A DNA stretch of 39,326 nt from Okeania sp. SIO2B3 (GCF_010672525.1 NZ_JAAHGH010000072.1:1-39326), one strand, 5' to 3'. Numbered from the stretch's first letter, positions 27,558-36,529 are shown. Numbers and translations are program-made. Notes: generated from the letters alone by a model not told the origin.

Positions 27558-28613
27558 ATGTTGTTTAATTACCTTTTTTCACAATTTGCTGAGGATTGGT
27601 TTCAAGGAGATAATTCTCCAGATAACCCAGATAAAGATGATTTTGGTAATGATCCACCAAACAGTACCAGTAATTTCACTGAGTCAACCTTAAAGGATGA
27701 ATATTTTGGTGGAGATAGACATGGAGATAAATACGGTTATAATCTACCTGATGCTACAGAGTCCTTTTCTGACCTACCATCAAACGAAATATTCTTCCGA
27801 GGAGACGATCCTGATGGTAACGGTCACGAGCCTCCAGATAATATCCAAGAGTTTTCTGAATCTAATATTAACGATTTAGATTTAGATGAGAGCATAACTG
27901 ACGATTCTTGGGAGGATGATAATGATGAAAAATTCTTTCAAAGAAATAGTTCTGATGATACTAATGCAGACAACAGTATAGCTAGTAGTGACTCTTTGGA
28001 AAGCGATCGCGCAGACTATTACATCCCAGAAAATAATTGGTGTCCAGAAGACTTTGACGGATGGGGCGATCCTATTCAAGATGGTAATTGTTGGGAACAA
28101 CAAGATAGTGGAACATCTTGCGCTGTAGTTGCTCAAATTGCTGTTTATGAGTCTATTACAGGAATGGAAATTTCTGAGACTAAAGCTTGTGAAATAGCTC
28201 AAACAAACGGTTGGTACGATCCTCAAAAGGGTACGACTGGTGAGGATATTGGGAAATTATTAGAAGGTTTTGGCATTTCTACAAAGCAATCTTACGATGC
28301 AACCTTAGTTGATATTGCAGAAGCTTTAGAAAAAGGAGATAAGGTAATTGTAGGACTAGATGCTAATGAAATTTGGTATCCCTATCGAGATAGTACAACA
28401 GGTAATCCCATCGAACAAACAAATGTAGGTCATGCTGTCTGGGTTACAGGAATAGACCCTCAACCCGATGGCAGTATCAAAATTATTCTTAATGATAGCG
28501 CTACACCTGATGGCAAAATGAAAGCTATAGATGCAGAAGATTTTCTTAATGCTTGGGAAGATTTTAGCAATTTATTAGTAGTAGCTGATACACCTAACAA
28601 AAGACTCTGGTAA
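27558..28613 (+). CDS. C39-like cysteine peptidase with acidic repeat N-terminus
   Basis: 351 residues; AAGAGG at 27546-27551 precedes the ATG. The N-terminal 150 residues are strongly acidic and low-complexity. They hold three spaced units, each F-x-GD followed by a Pro-rich acidic loop and then F-[TS]-[ED]-[SL] (starting at Phe15, Phe50 and Phe80). The C-terminal domain is papain-like, C39 type. Gln/Cys are in WEQQDSGTSCAVVAQ (Cys188), His in NVGHAVWVTGI (His292) and Asp in ILNDSATPDG (Asp313). There is no signal peptide at the N-terminus, so the substrate may be cytoplasmic, or export may use a leader-like route. It is followed 75 bp later by a COP23 lipoprotein. The repeat region could be an autoinhibitory or recognition tail. 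Peptidase assignment is from the ordered Cys/His/Asp motifs. Confidence 0.75.
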   Translation: MLFNYLFSQFAEDWFQGDNSPDNPDKDDFGNDPPNSTSNFTESTLKDEYFGGDRHGDKYGYNLPDATESFSDLPSNEIFFRGDDPDGNGHEPPDNIQEFSESNINDLDLDESITDDSWEDDNDEKFFQRNSSDDTNADNSIASSDSLESDRADYYIPENNWCPEDFDGWGDPIQDGNCWEQQDSGTSCAVVAQIAVYESITGMEISETKACEIAQTNGWYDPQKGTTGEDIGKLLEGFGISTKQSYDATLVDIAEALEKGDKVIVGLDANEIWYPYRDSTTGNPIEQTNVGHAVWVTGIDPQPDGSIKIILNDSATPDGKMKAIDAEDFLNAWEDFSNLLVVADTPNKRLW

Positions 28614-28687
28614 AAATTAATTTTTGGCTGCATAAATCAGAAAAATTAACCTAATACTACTTTAGAGGAATTAGAGATATTTAGTGT

Positions 28688-29206
28688 ATGAACATCAAAC
28701 ATTTGGTATTAGTTCTATTAGCACTTGCAACATTCAGTTGTTCCTCAACTACTGCTAATAGTTCAAATAAAATTGCTCAATCTAATATTTTATCTCAAAG
28801 TCGTTTTTTCTGCGAGCAAGACTTCAAAGGAACCCCTACTACTTATGTACAAACAGAAAGAGGAAGAATTGCTATTATTAAGTGGGTTTCTGAGTTTTTC
28901 ACAGATTCAGGTTACGACCCGCAAACTCGTTGTCAACAAGTTTCTCCCCAATTTCAAAAACTTTATAATAGGGGACAACTTAACTATCTTAGTGCTGGAC
29001 AAAAAAATGGTCAATATATTATCTGTGGTTTAAACGAACTAGGCGGACAGTGCGACCAATTATTTACTCTTAAACCTCAAGAAAATCCTGGTGCTATTTT
29101 AACTCATTTAAGAAAATTAGCTAGTGGAGAAACAAAAGAAGCTTATTTTGGTAGTTCTGCTGTTGATTTTAATAATTTCTTAGAAAATGCTCCTGTCGAA
29201 CCTTAG
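28688..29206 (+). CDS. COP23-domain lipoprotein (copy 2)
   Basis: 172 residues. The signal sequence LVLVLLALATFSCSS gives a probable lipidated Cys at about residue 18. The COP23 domain shows GTPTTYVQTERGRIAIIKWV, GYDPQTRCQQVSPQFQKLY, GQLNYLSAGQKNGQYIICGL and GGQCDQLFTL. Compared with copy 1 at 13279 the C-terminal part is shorter. It probably forms a unit with the C39 peptidase gene upstream. Family knowledge: COP23 proteins are cyanobacterial membrane-associated proteins first described for circadian-regulated abundance; their molecular function is unknown. Confidence 0.85.
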   Translation: MNIKHLVLVLLALATFSCSSTTANSSNKIAQSNILSQSRFFCEQDFKGTPTTYVQTERGRIAIIKWVSEFFTDSGYDPQTRCQQVSPQFQKLYNRGQLNYLSAGQKNGQYIICGLNELGGQCDQLFTLKPQENPGAILTHLRKLASGETKEAYFGSSAVDFNNFLENAPVEP

Positions 29207-29290
29207 AATTTTTCTTTAATTGTGGTTGGTGGGTTAACTAAACTTTGAGGCAAAGAGACTAAGTAAAAAAAGTATAGTTACAACAAGAAT

Positions 29291-29318
29291 GTAGGAGCGA
29301 ATAGCTATTTGCCCCTAC
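29291..29318. repeat. Near-perfect palindrome GTAGGAGCGAATAGCTATTTGCCCCTAC
   Basis: The 28-bp sequence is almost its own reverse complement (mismatched or wobble pairs at three positions). It sits between the COP23 gene and GTPase B, 36 bp before the next start. It resembles widespread cyanobacterial GTAGGGGC palindromes and could form a stem-loop in the mRNA. Confidence 0.6.
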
Positions 29319-29353
29319 TTACTACAGTTCAATAATATTTAGGAAGAATAAAA

Positions 29354-31756
29354 ATGACAATTAATCATCAATTACTGCAACAAATATCTGCTAAAGCAGC
29401 CAAAAAACAAACAGGTGTTGGTGCTTTACCCCGCAGTATTCATAAAACACCAGGACTTCGAGAATGGGTGACAATACAATCTTTTGCTTTGCCCCCTGTA
29501 CCTTTTAAACATCATCAAGAATGGAGGATTATTTCATTATTAATTACCCAAAAAAAAATCAATAATCAACAACAAGAGTGGTTTGCTCCTTGGGGAGCAA
29601 TAGAATGGTCTTTTTCTCAGAAAAGTGTTATTCAAAAAATTGATTTTCGAGATTTACCCCAAAGTTCACCAATAACTTCTTTAAGAGAAAGAAGTTTCAT
29701 ATCTGTTCATCCAGCCAATGGTAAAAATTATCTAGAATTAGACTCATATACTGAACGGGAAAATCGCCTTTTTCAAGCTCTTGATAAATTACTAAAATTA
29801 CCACCATCCGAAGAGATCGATTTAGCTACTCTTAATCCTGATTATGCTGCGATTTTACCAACAGAAATTTATCCTTATTATTGGGCTTTAATTCCCGAAA
29901 GTAAAACTTGGCTACATTATGATAGTTCAGCTATAAAACAAAATTCTGAAAATTCTGTTCGAGTAGAGCAACCTTCTAATAGAGAAGAGCGACAAACTCA
30001 ACCATCACAAGATAGTAAAAAAGCTATAGATGTAACTAATCATTTAATTTCTTGGCTACATCAAACTTCTGCCTTAGCAAAATCTACTCAAATTGATAAT
30101 CTAATTTTAGAATTAGATAATATAGAAAAACGTGACCGATCAAATAGTTTTTGTTTAGTTATTGTGGGAGAAGTAAATCGTGGTAAAAGCAAATTCATTA
30201 ATCAAATTTTCAATCGTAGCCTTGTTCCTGAAGGAATATTACCTACCACAGCTACTTTAACTTCAATTACTGCTGCTCCCATAGAAAAAATGATAGTTTA
30301 TTCTGCTAAAAATCGAGAAGAACGAGATTTACAAGAATCTTCATGGAATGATTTATTAGCAACAGATAAAGCAGGAACAGATCGAGAAACATTTGCAGGA
30401 GTTGAACTAACTGTTAATGATGCTTGGTTAAAAGAATTAGATGTTGAATTAATTGATACTCCTGGAACCCAAGATTTATGTAATCGTCGTGCAGAATTAG
30501 TTTTCGATGTTTTAAGCAATTCAGATGCAGCAATTTTTGTGATTCATAGTAATTTCCCTTTAAGTCTTACTGAAAAAAATTTCCTGAAATATGAATTACT
30601 CAAACGTCGTGTCCCTAACATTTTAGTAGTAGTTTCTCACTTGGATAAAATCTCAGTAGAAGAAAGAATTAGAGTTATTAATCATATCAAAAAACAATTA
30701 AGTGAAATTTCTAGCAATATTCCTGTATTACCTTTACATCCAATTGATGATTCTACTACTGATGAAGAAGTTATTAATCAGGTTAAATTTTTTATTCAAG
30801 AAATGACTAACAAAGGAAAGCGTAGAATTTATAAAAGTCAACAAATAGCAGGTCAAATAACAGAATGTCTTACTAATTTAATTAACATAGGGGAAGGAGC
30901 GATCGCTACAGCTAAAATGAATCCAACTGAAAAAGAAGCTGCTGTTCAAAAAGCTCGTTTAGAAGTTGAAAATAATGAAGAAAATTGGGGTAAAATCCGT
31001 CGTAACTTACATCAAAAATATCAGCAAAAAGTTAAAGACTTACAAGATAAAATCTTTGACGATAAAAGCCAGTTATTAGAAACACTTATCTTTGAGCTAG
31101 ACCGAAACTCAAATCCTAAATATTGGTGGCAAAGAGAATTACCATTTCGTTTAAAACGTGAATTACTCAGCTTAAGTCGTAAATTAGAAGATTATATAAT
31201 TAGAGCTATAGCTGCTGATTTTGATTGGTTAAACAAGGCAGTTTCTCAAACTTTTTCAATGAAAATATCTAAAAATAGTTCATTTGATCGACAAAATTAT
31301 TCTTCAAGAAATATTGATCCTCATCTCAGCGATATAGAACTTTCCGATCTACAAAAAGACCGTTTATTTAATCGTTTAGGAATGGGAGGAATAACAATAT
31401 GTGCCTCTATTTTTGGCGGTCCTGTTGGAACTCTAGCTAGTATGGGAACAACAATTTTAACCGAACAAATTATTCATAAAAAAATCAATGAACAAAAACA
31501 GATTATTAAGATTAATTTAGAACCAACTATTAATAAAATTTTTGAAGAATATTATCAAGGTGCTTCTAAACGTCTTTACCATCTATATGAGCAATTAATT
31601 GCAGAAACAAAACAGAAACAAATGCTTTGGTTATCATCCCGTAATAAAGCCATTAAACAAATGAACTTTGTGAGTTCTGCCGAGCAACATTGGGAACCTA
31701 TTATCAAGCAAGCATCAGAGTTAAAAGAAGAAATTTTACATACTCTATCTGCATAA
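29354..31756 (+). CDS. Dynamin-like GTPase with unique N-terminal domain (GTPase B)
   Basis: 800 residues; AGGAAG at 29341-29346. Residues 1-200 form a domain I do not recognise (LREWVTIQSFALPPVPFKHH, WFAPWGAIEWSFSQKSVIQK, NYLELDSYTERENRLFQALD), followed by a Gln/Ser-rich linker. The GTPase domain has G1 VIVGEVNRGKSKFINQIFNR (about 270), G2 region LPTTATLTSI, G3 LIDTPGTQDL (about 365), and the G4 position VVVSHLDKI (SHLD). A short Gly-rich hydrophobic hairpin (GMGGITICASIFGGPVGTLA, about 675-695) is a probable membrane-insertion element, flanked by long coiled coils. It is the most diverged of the three tandem dynamin-like proteins. The gene starts the tandem B-C-D array. A 383-bp gap with a repeat separates it from GTPase C. 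Confidence 0.85.
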   Translation: MTINHQLLQQISAKAAKKQTGVGALPRSIHKTPGLREWVTIQSFALPPVPFKHHQEWRIISLLITQKKINNQQQEWFAPWGAIEWSFSQKSVIQKIDFRDLPQSSPITSLRERSFISVHPANGKNYLELDSYTERENRLFQALDKLLKLPPSEEIDLATLNPDYAAILPTEIYPYYWALIPESKTWLHYDSSAIKQNSENSVRVEQPSNREERQTQPSQDSKKAIDVTNHLISWLHQTSALAKSTQIDNLILELDNIEKRDRSNSFCLVIVGEVNRGKSKFINQIFNRSLVPEGILPTTATLTSITAAPIEKMIVYSAKNREERDLQESSWNDLLATDKAGTDRETFAGVELTVNDAWLKELDVELIDTPGTQDLCNRRAELVFDVLSNSDAAIFVIHSNFPLSLTEKNFLKYELLKRRVPNILVVVSHLDKISVEERIRVINHIKKQLSEISSNIPVLPLHPIDDSTTDEEVINQVKFFIQEMTNKGKRRIYKSQQIAGQITECLTNLINIGEGAIATAKMNPTEKEAAVQKARLEVENNEENWGKIRRNLHQKYQQKVKDLQDKIFDDKSQLLETLIFELDRNSNPKYWWQRELPFRLKRELLSLSRKLEDYIIRAIAADFDWLNKAVSQTFSMKISKNSSFDRQNYSSRNIDPHLSDIELSDLQKDRLFNRLGMGGITICASIFGGPVGTLASMGTTILTEQIIHKKINEQKQIIKINLEPTINKIFEEYYQGASKRLYHLYEQLIAETKQKQMLWLSSRNKAIKQMNFVSSAEQHWEPIIKQASELKEEILHTLSA

Positions 31757-31882
31757 TTGTCTTAATTTATTTTGATATCTATTATATGGCAGTCCTAAAC
31801 AATTCGTGAGAAATGAAGATATTTTGATTGACTGTAACCCTTTGGAGTAAACCTTGTGCTTCTATATAAATAATAGGGTAGT

Positions 31883-31997
31883 CCTGCATAGTAATAGCAT
31901 ACAGGAAAAAGGAATGCCTGGCACGGGACCAAGATGCTCCCACTATTCTCGTAACAAAAATAATGATAATGCACGACCATTACAATGCACCACTACC
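31883..31997. repeat. Interspersed repeat (copy 2), uninterrupted
   Basis: This is the intact paralogue of the repeat at 27021-27237: CCTGCATAGTAAT, then GATGCTCCCACTATTCTCGT, then GACCATTACAATGCACCACT. It fills part of the 383-bp space (31757-32139) between GTPases B and C. Nothing else is seen in that space except the ribosome site of GTPase C. Short overlapping frames across it are judged non-coding. Confidence 0.7.
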
Positions 31998-32139
31998 AAT
32001 AATAGTAACTTGTTATATCAAATCCCTTTAGTTAGGCATAAAAAAATATTTGCCATAATCACAAATATTTCTAATTTTCCCTGATTATGACTGCTAGTTC
32101 CTGACTCCTGAATCCTAATTTAATGAGGTACAAATAATT

Positions 32140-34119
32140 ATGTATCCAGTTTCTATTGACTATCAAGAAACAACATTGATTTTGCTAAATATCATCAAAG
32201 TATTACAACAGTTCTCTCAAATACTAAATCTAAATAATTTAATATTTATTATGGAGAATGCTGAAAAACGCCTTAAAGATCATCAATTTTCTATTGCCGT
32301 CGTCGGCGAATTTAATCGGGGCAAAAGTACCTTAATTAATGCTTTATGCGGAGAAGAGATTTTACCTTCAGATATTTTACCTTGTTCGGCAACTCTAAAC
32401 CGCATAAGTTACGCAGAAAAACCAAGTGCTAAAATTAATTTCCAAGACGGAAGCGAAAGAGAAATAGAGTTTTATAAATTAGCTAATTTTGTTACTAAAA
32501 AAAATACAGAATCACAAGCCGTAGCAGCAACAGTAAAAGAAGCAAAAGTCTATTATCCTATCTCTTATTTTCAACATAATAAGATTGAAATTATTGATAC
32601 ACCGGGATTAGGCGATGAAGATAATATGACCGCTGTTACTCTATCAGTTTTACAACAATGTGAATTAGCAATTATGATAATTTCGGCTCAATTTCCCTTT
32701 TCTATTACTGAAAGTAATATTCTCATTGATAAATTATTAGAAAATGGTGTTGGAGAAGTTTTATTTATTGTCAACGAAATTGATAGATTTGATAAAACAG
32801 AAGATGTAGAAAGAGTAATTAATAAAATCAGCCATCGCATTGAAGAAACTATTAATGAATGGGCACAAGACCAAATAAACCCTGAATTAGCTCTAAAAAA
32901 AATTGGCAAACCGAGAGTTTGGGGATTATCAGCACTACAAGCTTTAAAGGCTAAACAAACCCACGACATGGCTTTATTAGGTCAAAGTCAATTCGTTAAT
33001 TTTGAACATGACTTGAAGACTATTTTATCTGAAAAAAGAAGTTTAATAATTTTACAAGTAACTGTTAATCAAATTATTAAAGTTGTGACTGAAATTATCG
33101 AAACTATTAGTCTTCAAAAAGAATTACTAGATCGACAACAAGCACAATTACAAGAAATGAGTGCAATTATTGATTCTGAGGTATCCAAAATTCGTCAAAA
33201 GAAACGAGAAGTTATTCAATTTATAGACGATACAATTTCGACAGCTCAACAACAGGCTCAGACATCAACCTACAAATTTCAACAAGACCTAAAAAAAGCA
33301 GCGGAAATAATCATTGACAATACAACAGTAACTCCAGCGGAAATAAAGAATGATAATTTTTTACCAAATTTATCTAATCAAATATCTACTTCTTTGAATG
33401 AGGCTAGTAATAAGCTAACTCAAAACATCGAAAGTGAAATTATACAAGGACAAGAATTATTCGTAGCTAAAATTTTAGATTTTAGTCAGTTCGTTGAAAA
33501 TATGCCTGACAATATATATCATAAATTAAAACAATTAGAAATTGATATTAGCTTGACTGATGAAGTAATTCAGCAAATTGAAACAGTTAATCAACTTTGT
33601 AATAACTTAACTGCTAATAATAATAATAATAATGAATTATTTCTAATATCTTTTAACTCAGATAGTTTTATGATTCAAAATAATCCCAGTGGCGTAGGAA
33701 CTGGTATTGGTGCTGGTATTGGACTTGTCTTATTAGGACCAATTGGCGCAGGTATTGGTGCTGGTATTGGGGCAAATATTGGCAACAGATCGAGAGCTAA
33801 GAAATTTAAAGAAAAATTTCAACCATTAGTTAATATAGCTATTGATGATAAATTACGAGAAAAAAATATTAATCAGATAGTTGATGATTATGTATCTCAA
33901 GCTTTGGTAGAAGTATTGCGACAAGCTAAAAAAATCCTAGAAACTATCAACTCTGTAATCGAAACTATCCAATCAAACTTAGTTGAACAAATAGCGCAAC
34001 AGGAGACGCTTATTAATCATAAAAAACAACAAATTACTCAAATGGAACCAGAAACACAGTCTATTTTAAACTATGCTCAAAACTTATCAGAAAAATTAGT
34101 TAAAATCAGGAGTGCATAA
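32140..34119 (+). CDS. Dynamin-like GTPase with glycine-zipper paddle (GTPase C)
   Basis: 659 residues; GAGG lies at 32125-32128. G1 is FSIAVVGEFNRGKSTLINAL (about 49-68). G2 region LPCSATLNRISY follows, G3 is IIDTPGLGDED (about 151), and the G4 position FIVNEIDRF (NxxD). The following helical region carries a coiled coil. At about 519-549 there is a striking glycine-zipper hairpin (GVGTGIGAGIGLVLLGPIGA, then GIGAGIGANIG), which should insert into or oligomerise in a membrane. A coiled-coil tail closes the protein. The G2-G3 region is close to GTPase D and to the DUF1822 fusion, but the paddle is different, so these proteins could form mixed assemblies with distinct membrane contacts. Bacterial dynamin-like proteins often occur in tandem and work as hetero-oligomers; that is family knowledge. 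Confidence 0.88.
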   Translation: MYPVSIDYQETTLILLNIIKVLQQFSQILNLNNLIFIMENAEKRLKDHQFSIAVVGEFNRGKSTLINALCGEEILPSDILPCSATLNRISYAEKPSAKINFQDGSEREIEFYKLANFVTKKNTESQAVAATVKEAKVYYPISYFQHNKIEIIDTPGLGDEDNMTAVTLSVLQQCELAIMIISAQFPFSITESNILIDKLLENGVGEVLFIVNEIDRFDKTEDVERVINKISHRIEETINEWAQDQINPELALKKIGKPRVWGLSALQALKAKQTHDMALLGQSQFVNFEHDLKTILSEKRSLIILQVTVNQIIKVVTEIIETISLQKELLDRQQAQLQEMSAIIDSEVSKIRQKKREVIQFIDDTISTAQQQAQTSTYKFQQDLKKAAEIIIDNTTVTPAEIKNDNFLPNLSNQISTSLNEASNKLTQNIESEIIQGQELFVAKILDFSQFVENMPDNIYHKLKQLEIDISLTDEVIQQIETVNQLCNNLTANNNNNNELFLISFNSDSFMIQNNPSGVGTGIGAGIGLVLLGPIGAGIGAGIGANIGNRSRAKKFKEKFQPLVNIAIDDKLREKNINQIVDDYVSQALVEVLRQAKKILETINSVIETIQSNLVEQIAQQETLINHKKQQITQMEPETQSILNYAQNLSEKLVKIRSA

Positions 34120-34301
34120 ATTTTACTTTTTAACCTGATGAAAGAATAAGTAACCAATTTTACGAATTAAGGAGGTGATGTTAATGGTTATCTAGCAGTT
34201 ATTCTAAATATCCATCAGGAGTAACTACCTAATTCTATATTAGCCTCGACATTTTGAAATGATATCTACTTTAAAGTTTTGAAATTTAGGAAAATACAAC
34301 C

Positions 34302-36356
34302 ATGTCAACTCAAGAAAAATCAAGTACAGAAACAACAACCAATTCTCTTGGTTCATTCATTAACTATAACCAAGTAATAATGACTTTAGTAGGAGACTTA
34401 AATAAATTAAAGTCATTTAGTCAAAAACTTCACCTAAACAAATCAATTAAACTAATTGATACTATTTTAAAAAAAATCAAAACAGAATCTTTTTCTATTG
34501 CTATTGTTGGTGAATTTAATCGTGGCAAAAGTAAATTGATTAATGCTTTATTAGGTCAAGAAATTTTACCATCTGATGTATTACCCACAACAGCAACTCT
34601 CAACCGTGTTATCTTTGGGTTTACACCATTAGTCAAAGTTGTATTTAAGGATGGTTCTGAAAAAGAAGTTCCTATTAAAGAATTAAAACAATATGTAACT
34701 AAATTAACTATTGAATCTGAAAAACAAGCTAGTTCAATTCAGGAAGTAATTCTTGAATATAATGTTGAATATTGTAAGAAAAATGTTCAGATTTTAGATA
34801 CTCCTGGATTAAATGAACATGGTGATATGGATGAATTAACAATTTCTCTTTTACCTAATGTAGATGTAGCTATTTTGGTAATGTCAGCTCAAGCTCCTTT
34901 TGCAAAATCAGAACAAAATTTTTTAGAAACTCACTTACTAAATAGCGATCTAGGACGAGTTATTTTTGTTGTTAATCAAATCGATTATCATAGCCCGGAA
35001 GACGCAAATCGAATTATAAGTTATGTGGAACAAAGAATTAAAGCATATGTTTTAGAAAGGGCTGAAGAAGAGTATGGGACAGAATCTCCAGAATATCATA
35101 AATACATTAAAACAATTGGGAGACCTAAAGTTTTTGGTATTTCTGCTCTGAAAGCATTAAAAGGTAAAGAAACAAATCAACTAGAGTTATTAGCTCAGAG
35201 TCGTTTTCCAGTGTTTGAAGATGCGCTAGAACAGTTTTTAACTCAAGATCGAGCCGCAATTTTATTACAAGTTCCTGTTAATCGAATAATTAGTTCGTCT
35301 ACAGAAATTATCTATACCATTAATATGGAAGAAAATGCCTTGAAAATGAGCAGAGAGCAATTTCAACAAAGTTATGATACTGGTGTTAACGAAATAGAAG
35401 GCATTCGTAAGCGGAAAAAAGAAGAAATGGAGTTGATTAATAAGGCAGCAGAAAATGTAAAATATCGAGTTCAGCCTTTAATTTATCAGCTTCCAATTAT
35501 TCTGAAACAAGCAGTAGAAACAGCTATTGAAGAAACTCCCATTGAAAAAGGAGAAGTCAAAAGAAAGAAAGTTTTACAAGAAAAATTTTCTCGTGCTGTT
35601 ACTAATGCAGTACAAAAAGCAAGTCGTCAATTTTCCGAGAAAATACAAACAGAAATTCAACAGGGTATCGATCGAGAAGTAGATCGTCTTAAAGATTTTA
35701 CTACTTCAGTAGATGAAGCTTTTAATAAGATTGAAATGGAGTTTGTTGATATTGAATTTAATACTGAAAAAAAGACGACTTCTAATGCACAAGTAATTAC
35801 TGCTGCTTTAGCTGCATTTACGGGATTGGGTGGAATTTGGTCTGGTTATCGGGTTGCAGGAATAAAAGGTGCAGCAGTTGGTGCAGGTGCTAGCATTATA
35901 ACAGCTTTTGGAGTAGGATTTATAGCAGCCATGTTTGGTCTGACGATTGGTTTCCCAATTATTGTAGCTACTGGAATTGCTGGCATTTTTACAGCAGATT
36001 GGTCAGCTAAAAAAGTTTTTACTAAAGAGATGGAACGCAATTTTAAAGATAATTTCCAAGAAGCAATTACCAAAGAAATTGATAAGAAACTGCGAGAACA
36101 ACATCTTGAACAAGAAATTAGTAATCTAATTTCAGAACCTTTTAATGCTCTTCAGCAAACCTTAAACCAGGAAGTAGAAGCACTTCTGGATAATACTCAA
36201 AATAAACTGGCTCAATTACGAGGCGATCGCGAACGAGGAGTAGTCTTAAATGAAACTAAACAGCAAGAACTAGAGACAATGCGTACCGAAACTCAAAGAA
36301 TATTAGGTAATGCTGAACGATTATCAAAGGAAATTGTGGAAATCATGGGTATTTAA
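34302..36356 (+). CDS. Dynamin-like GTPase, close paralogue of the DUF1822 fusion (GTPase D)
   Basis: 684 residues; TTAGG lies 11 bases before the ATG. G1 is FSIAIVGEFNRGKSKLINAL (about 65-84). G2 region LPTTATLNRVIFG follows, G3 is ILDTPGLNEHGD (about 164), and the G4 position FVVNQIDYH (NxxD). The membrane paddle is long (about 499-568: AALAAFTGLGGIWSGYRVAG ... GLTIGFPIIVATGIAGIF). The C-terminal coiled coil matches the DUF1822-GTPase (22549-25344) nearly residue for residue (LNQEVEALLDNTQNKLAQLR), and the DNA over positions 36177-36265 differs at about five sites from its inverted counterpart at 22664-22752. It lacks a DUF1822 domain, so it is a free version of the same enzyme. It is the last gene of the tandem GTPase array. 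Confidence 0.88.
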   Translation: MSTQEKSSTETTTNSLGSFINYNQVIMTLVGDLNKLKSFSQKLHLNKSIKLIDTILKKIKTESFSIAIVGEFNRGKSKLINALLGQEILPSDVLPTTATLNRVIFGFTPLVKVVFKDGSEKEVPIKELKQYVTKLTIESEKQASSIQEVILEYNVEYCKKNVQILDTPGLNEHGDMDELTISLLPNVDVAILVMSAQAPFAKSEQNFLETHLLNSDLGRVIFVVNQIDYHSPEDANRIISYVEQRIKAYVLERAEEEYGTESPEYHKYIKTIGRPKVFGISALKALKGKETNQLELLAQSRFPVFEDALEQFLTQDRAAILLQVPVNRIISSSTEIIYTINMEENALKMSREQFQQSYDTGVNEIEGIRKRKKEEMELINKAAENVKYRVQPLIYQLPIILKQAVETAIEETPIEKGEVKRKKVLQEKFSRAVTNAVQKASRQFSEKIQTEIQQGIDREVDRLKDFTTSVDEAFNKIEMEFVDIEFNTEKKTTSNAQVITAALAAFTGLGGIWSGYRVAGIKGAAVGAGASIITAFGVGFIAAMFGLTIGFPIIVATGIAGIFTADWSAKKVFTKEMERNFKDNFQEAITKEIDKKLREQHLEQEISNLISEPFNALQQTLNQEVEALLDNTQNKLAQLRGDRERGVVLNETKQQELETMRTETQRILGNAERLSKEIVEIMGI

Positions 36357-36364
36357 CCTCATGG

Positions 36365-36493
36365 GGTGACAAGTAAGCTAAAAGATAGATAGAGAAACAG
36401 TTTTGTGACATAGATAGAACAATAATTCAAATAAAAGGCTCTTCCTTCAGGGCAAATCCCTTTCTATATATAGCTTTCAACTGGCTTGTCACC
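36365..36493. repeat. Imperfect 129-bp inverted repeat downstream of GTPase D
   Basis: The outer arms GGTGACAAG (36365-36373) and CTTGTCACC (36485-36493) are exact inverses. Inner arms (AGCTAAAAGATAGATAGA on the left, CTATATATAGCTTT on the right) pair partly. It starts 9 bp after the stop of GTPase D. It may be a MITE or the transcript-ending structure for the GTPase array. Confidence 0.5.
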
Positions 36494-36529
36494 TCGTGAA
36501 TAAAAATGGTTGTAGTATGATGACCTAAC

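Noticed and set aside
31795-32084. Overlapping short reading frames on both strands between GTPases B and C
   Set aside because: They run through an interspersed repeat that also occurs, interrupted, at 27021-27237, and have no ribosome site or protein-like composition.
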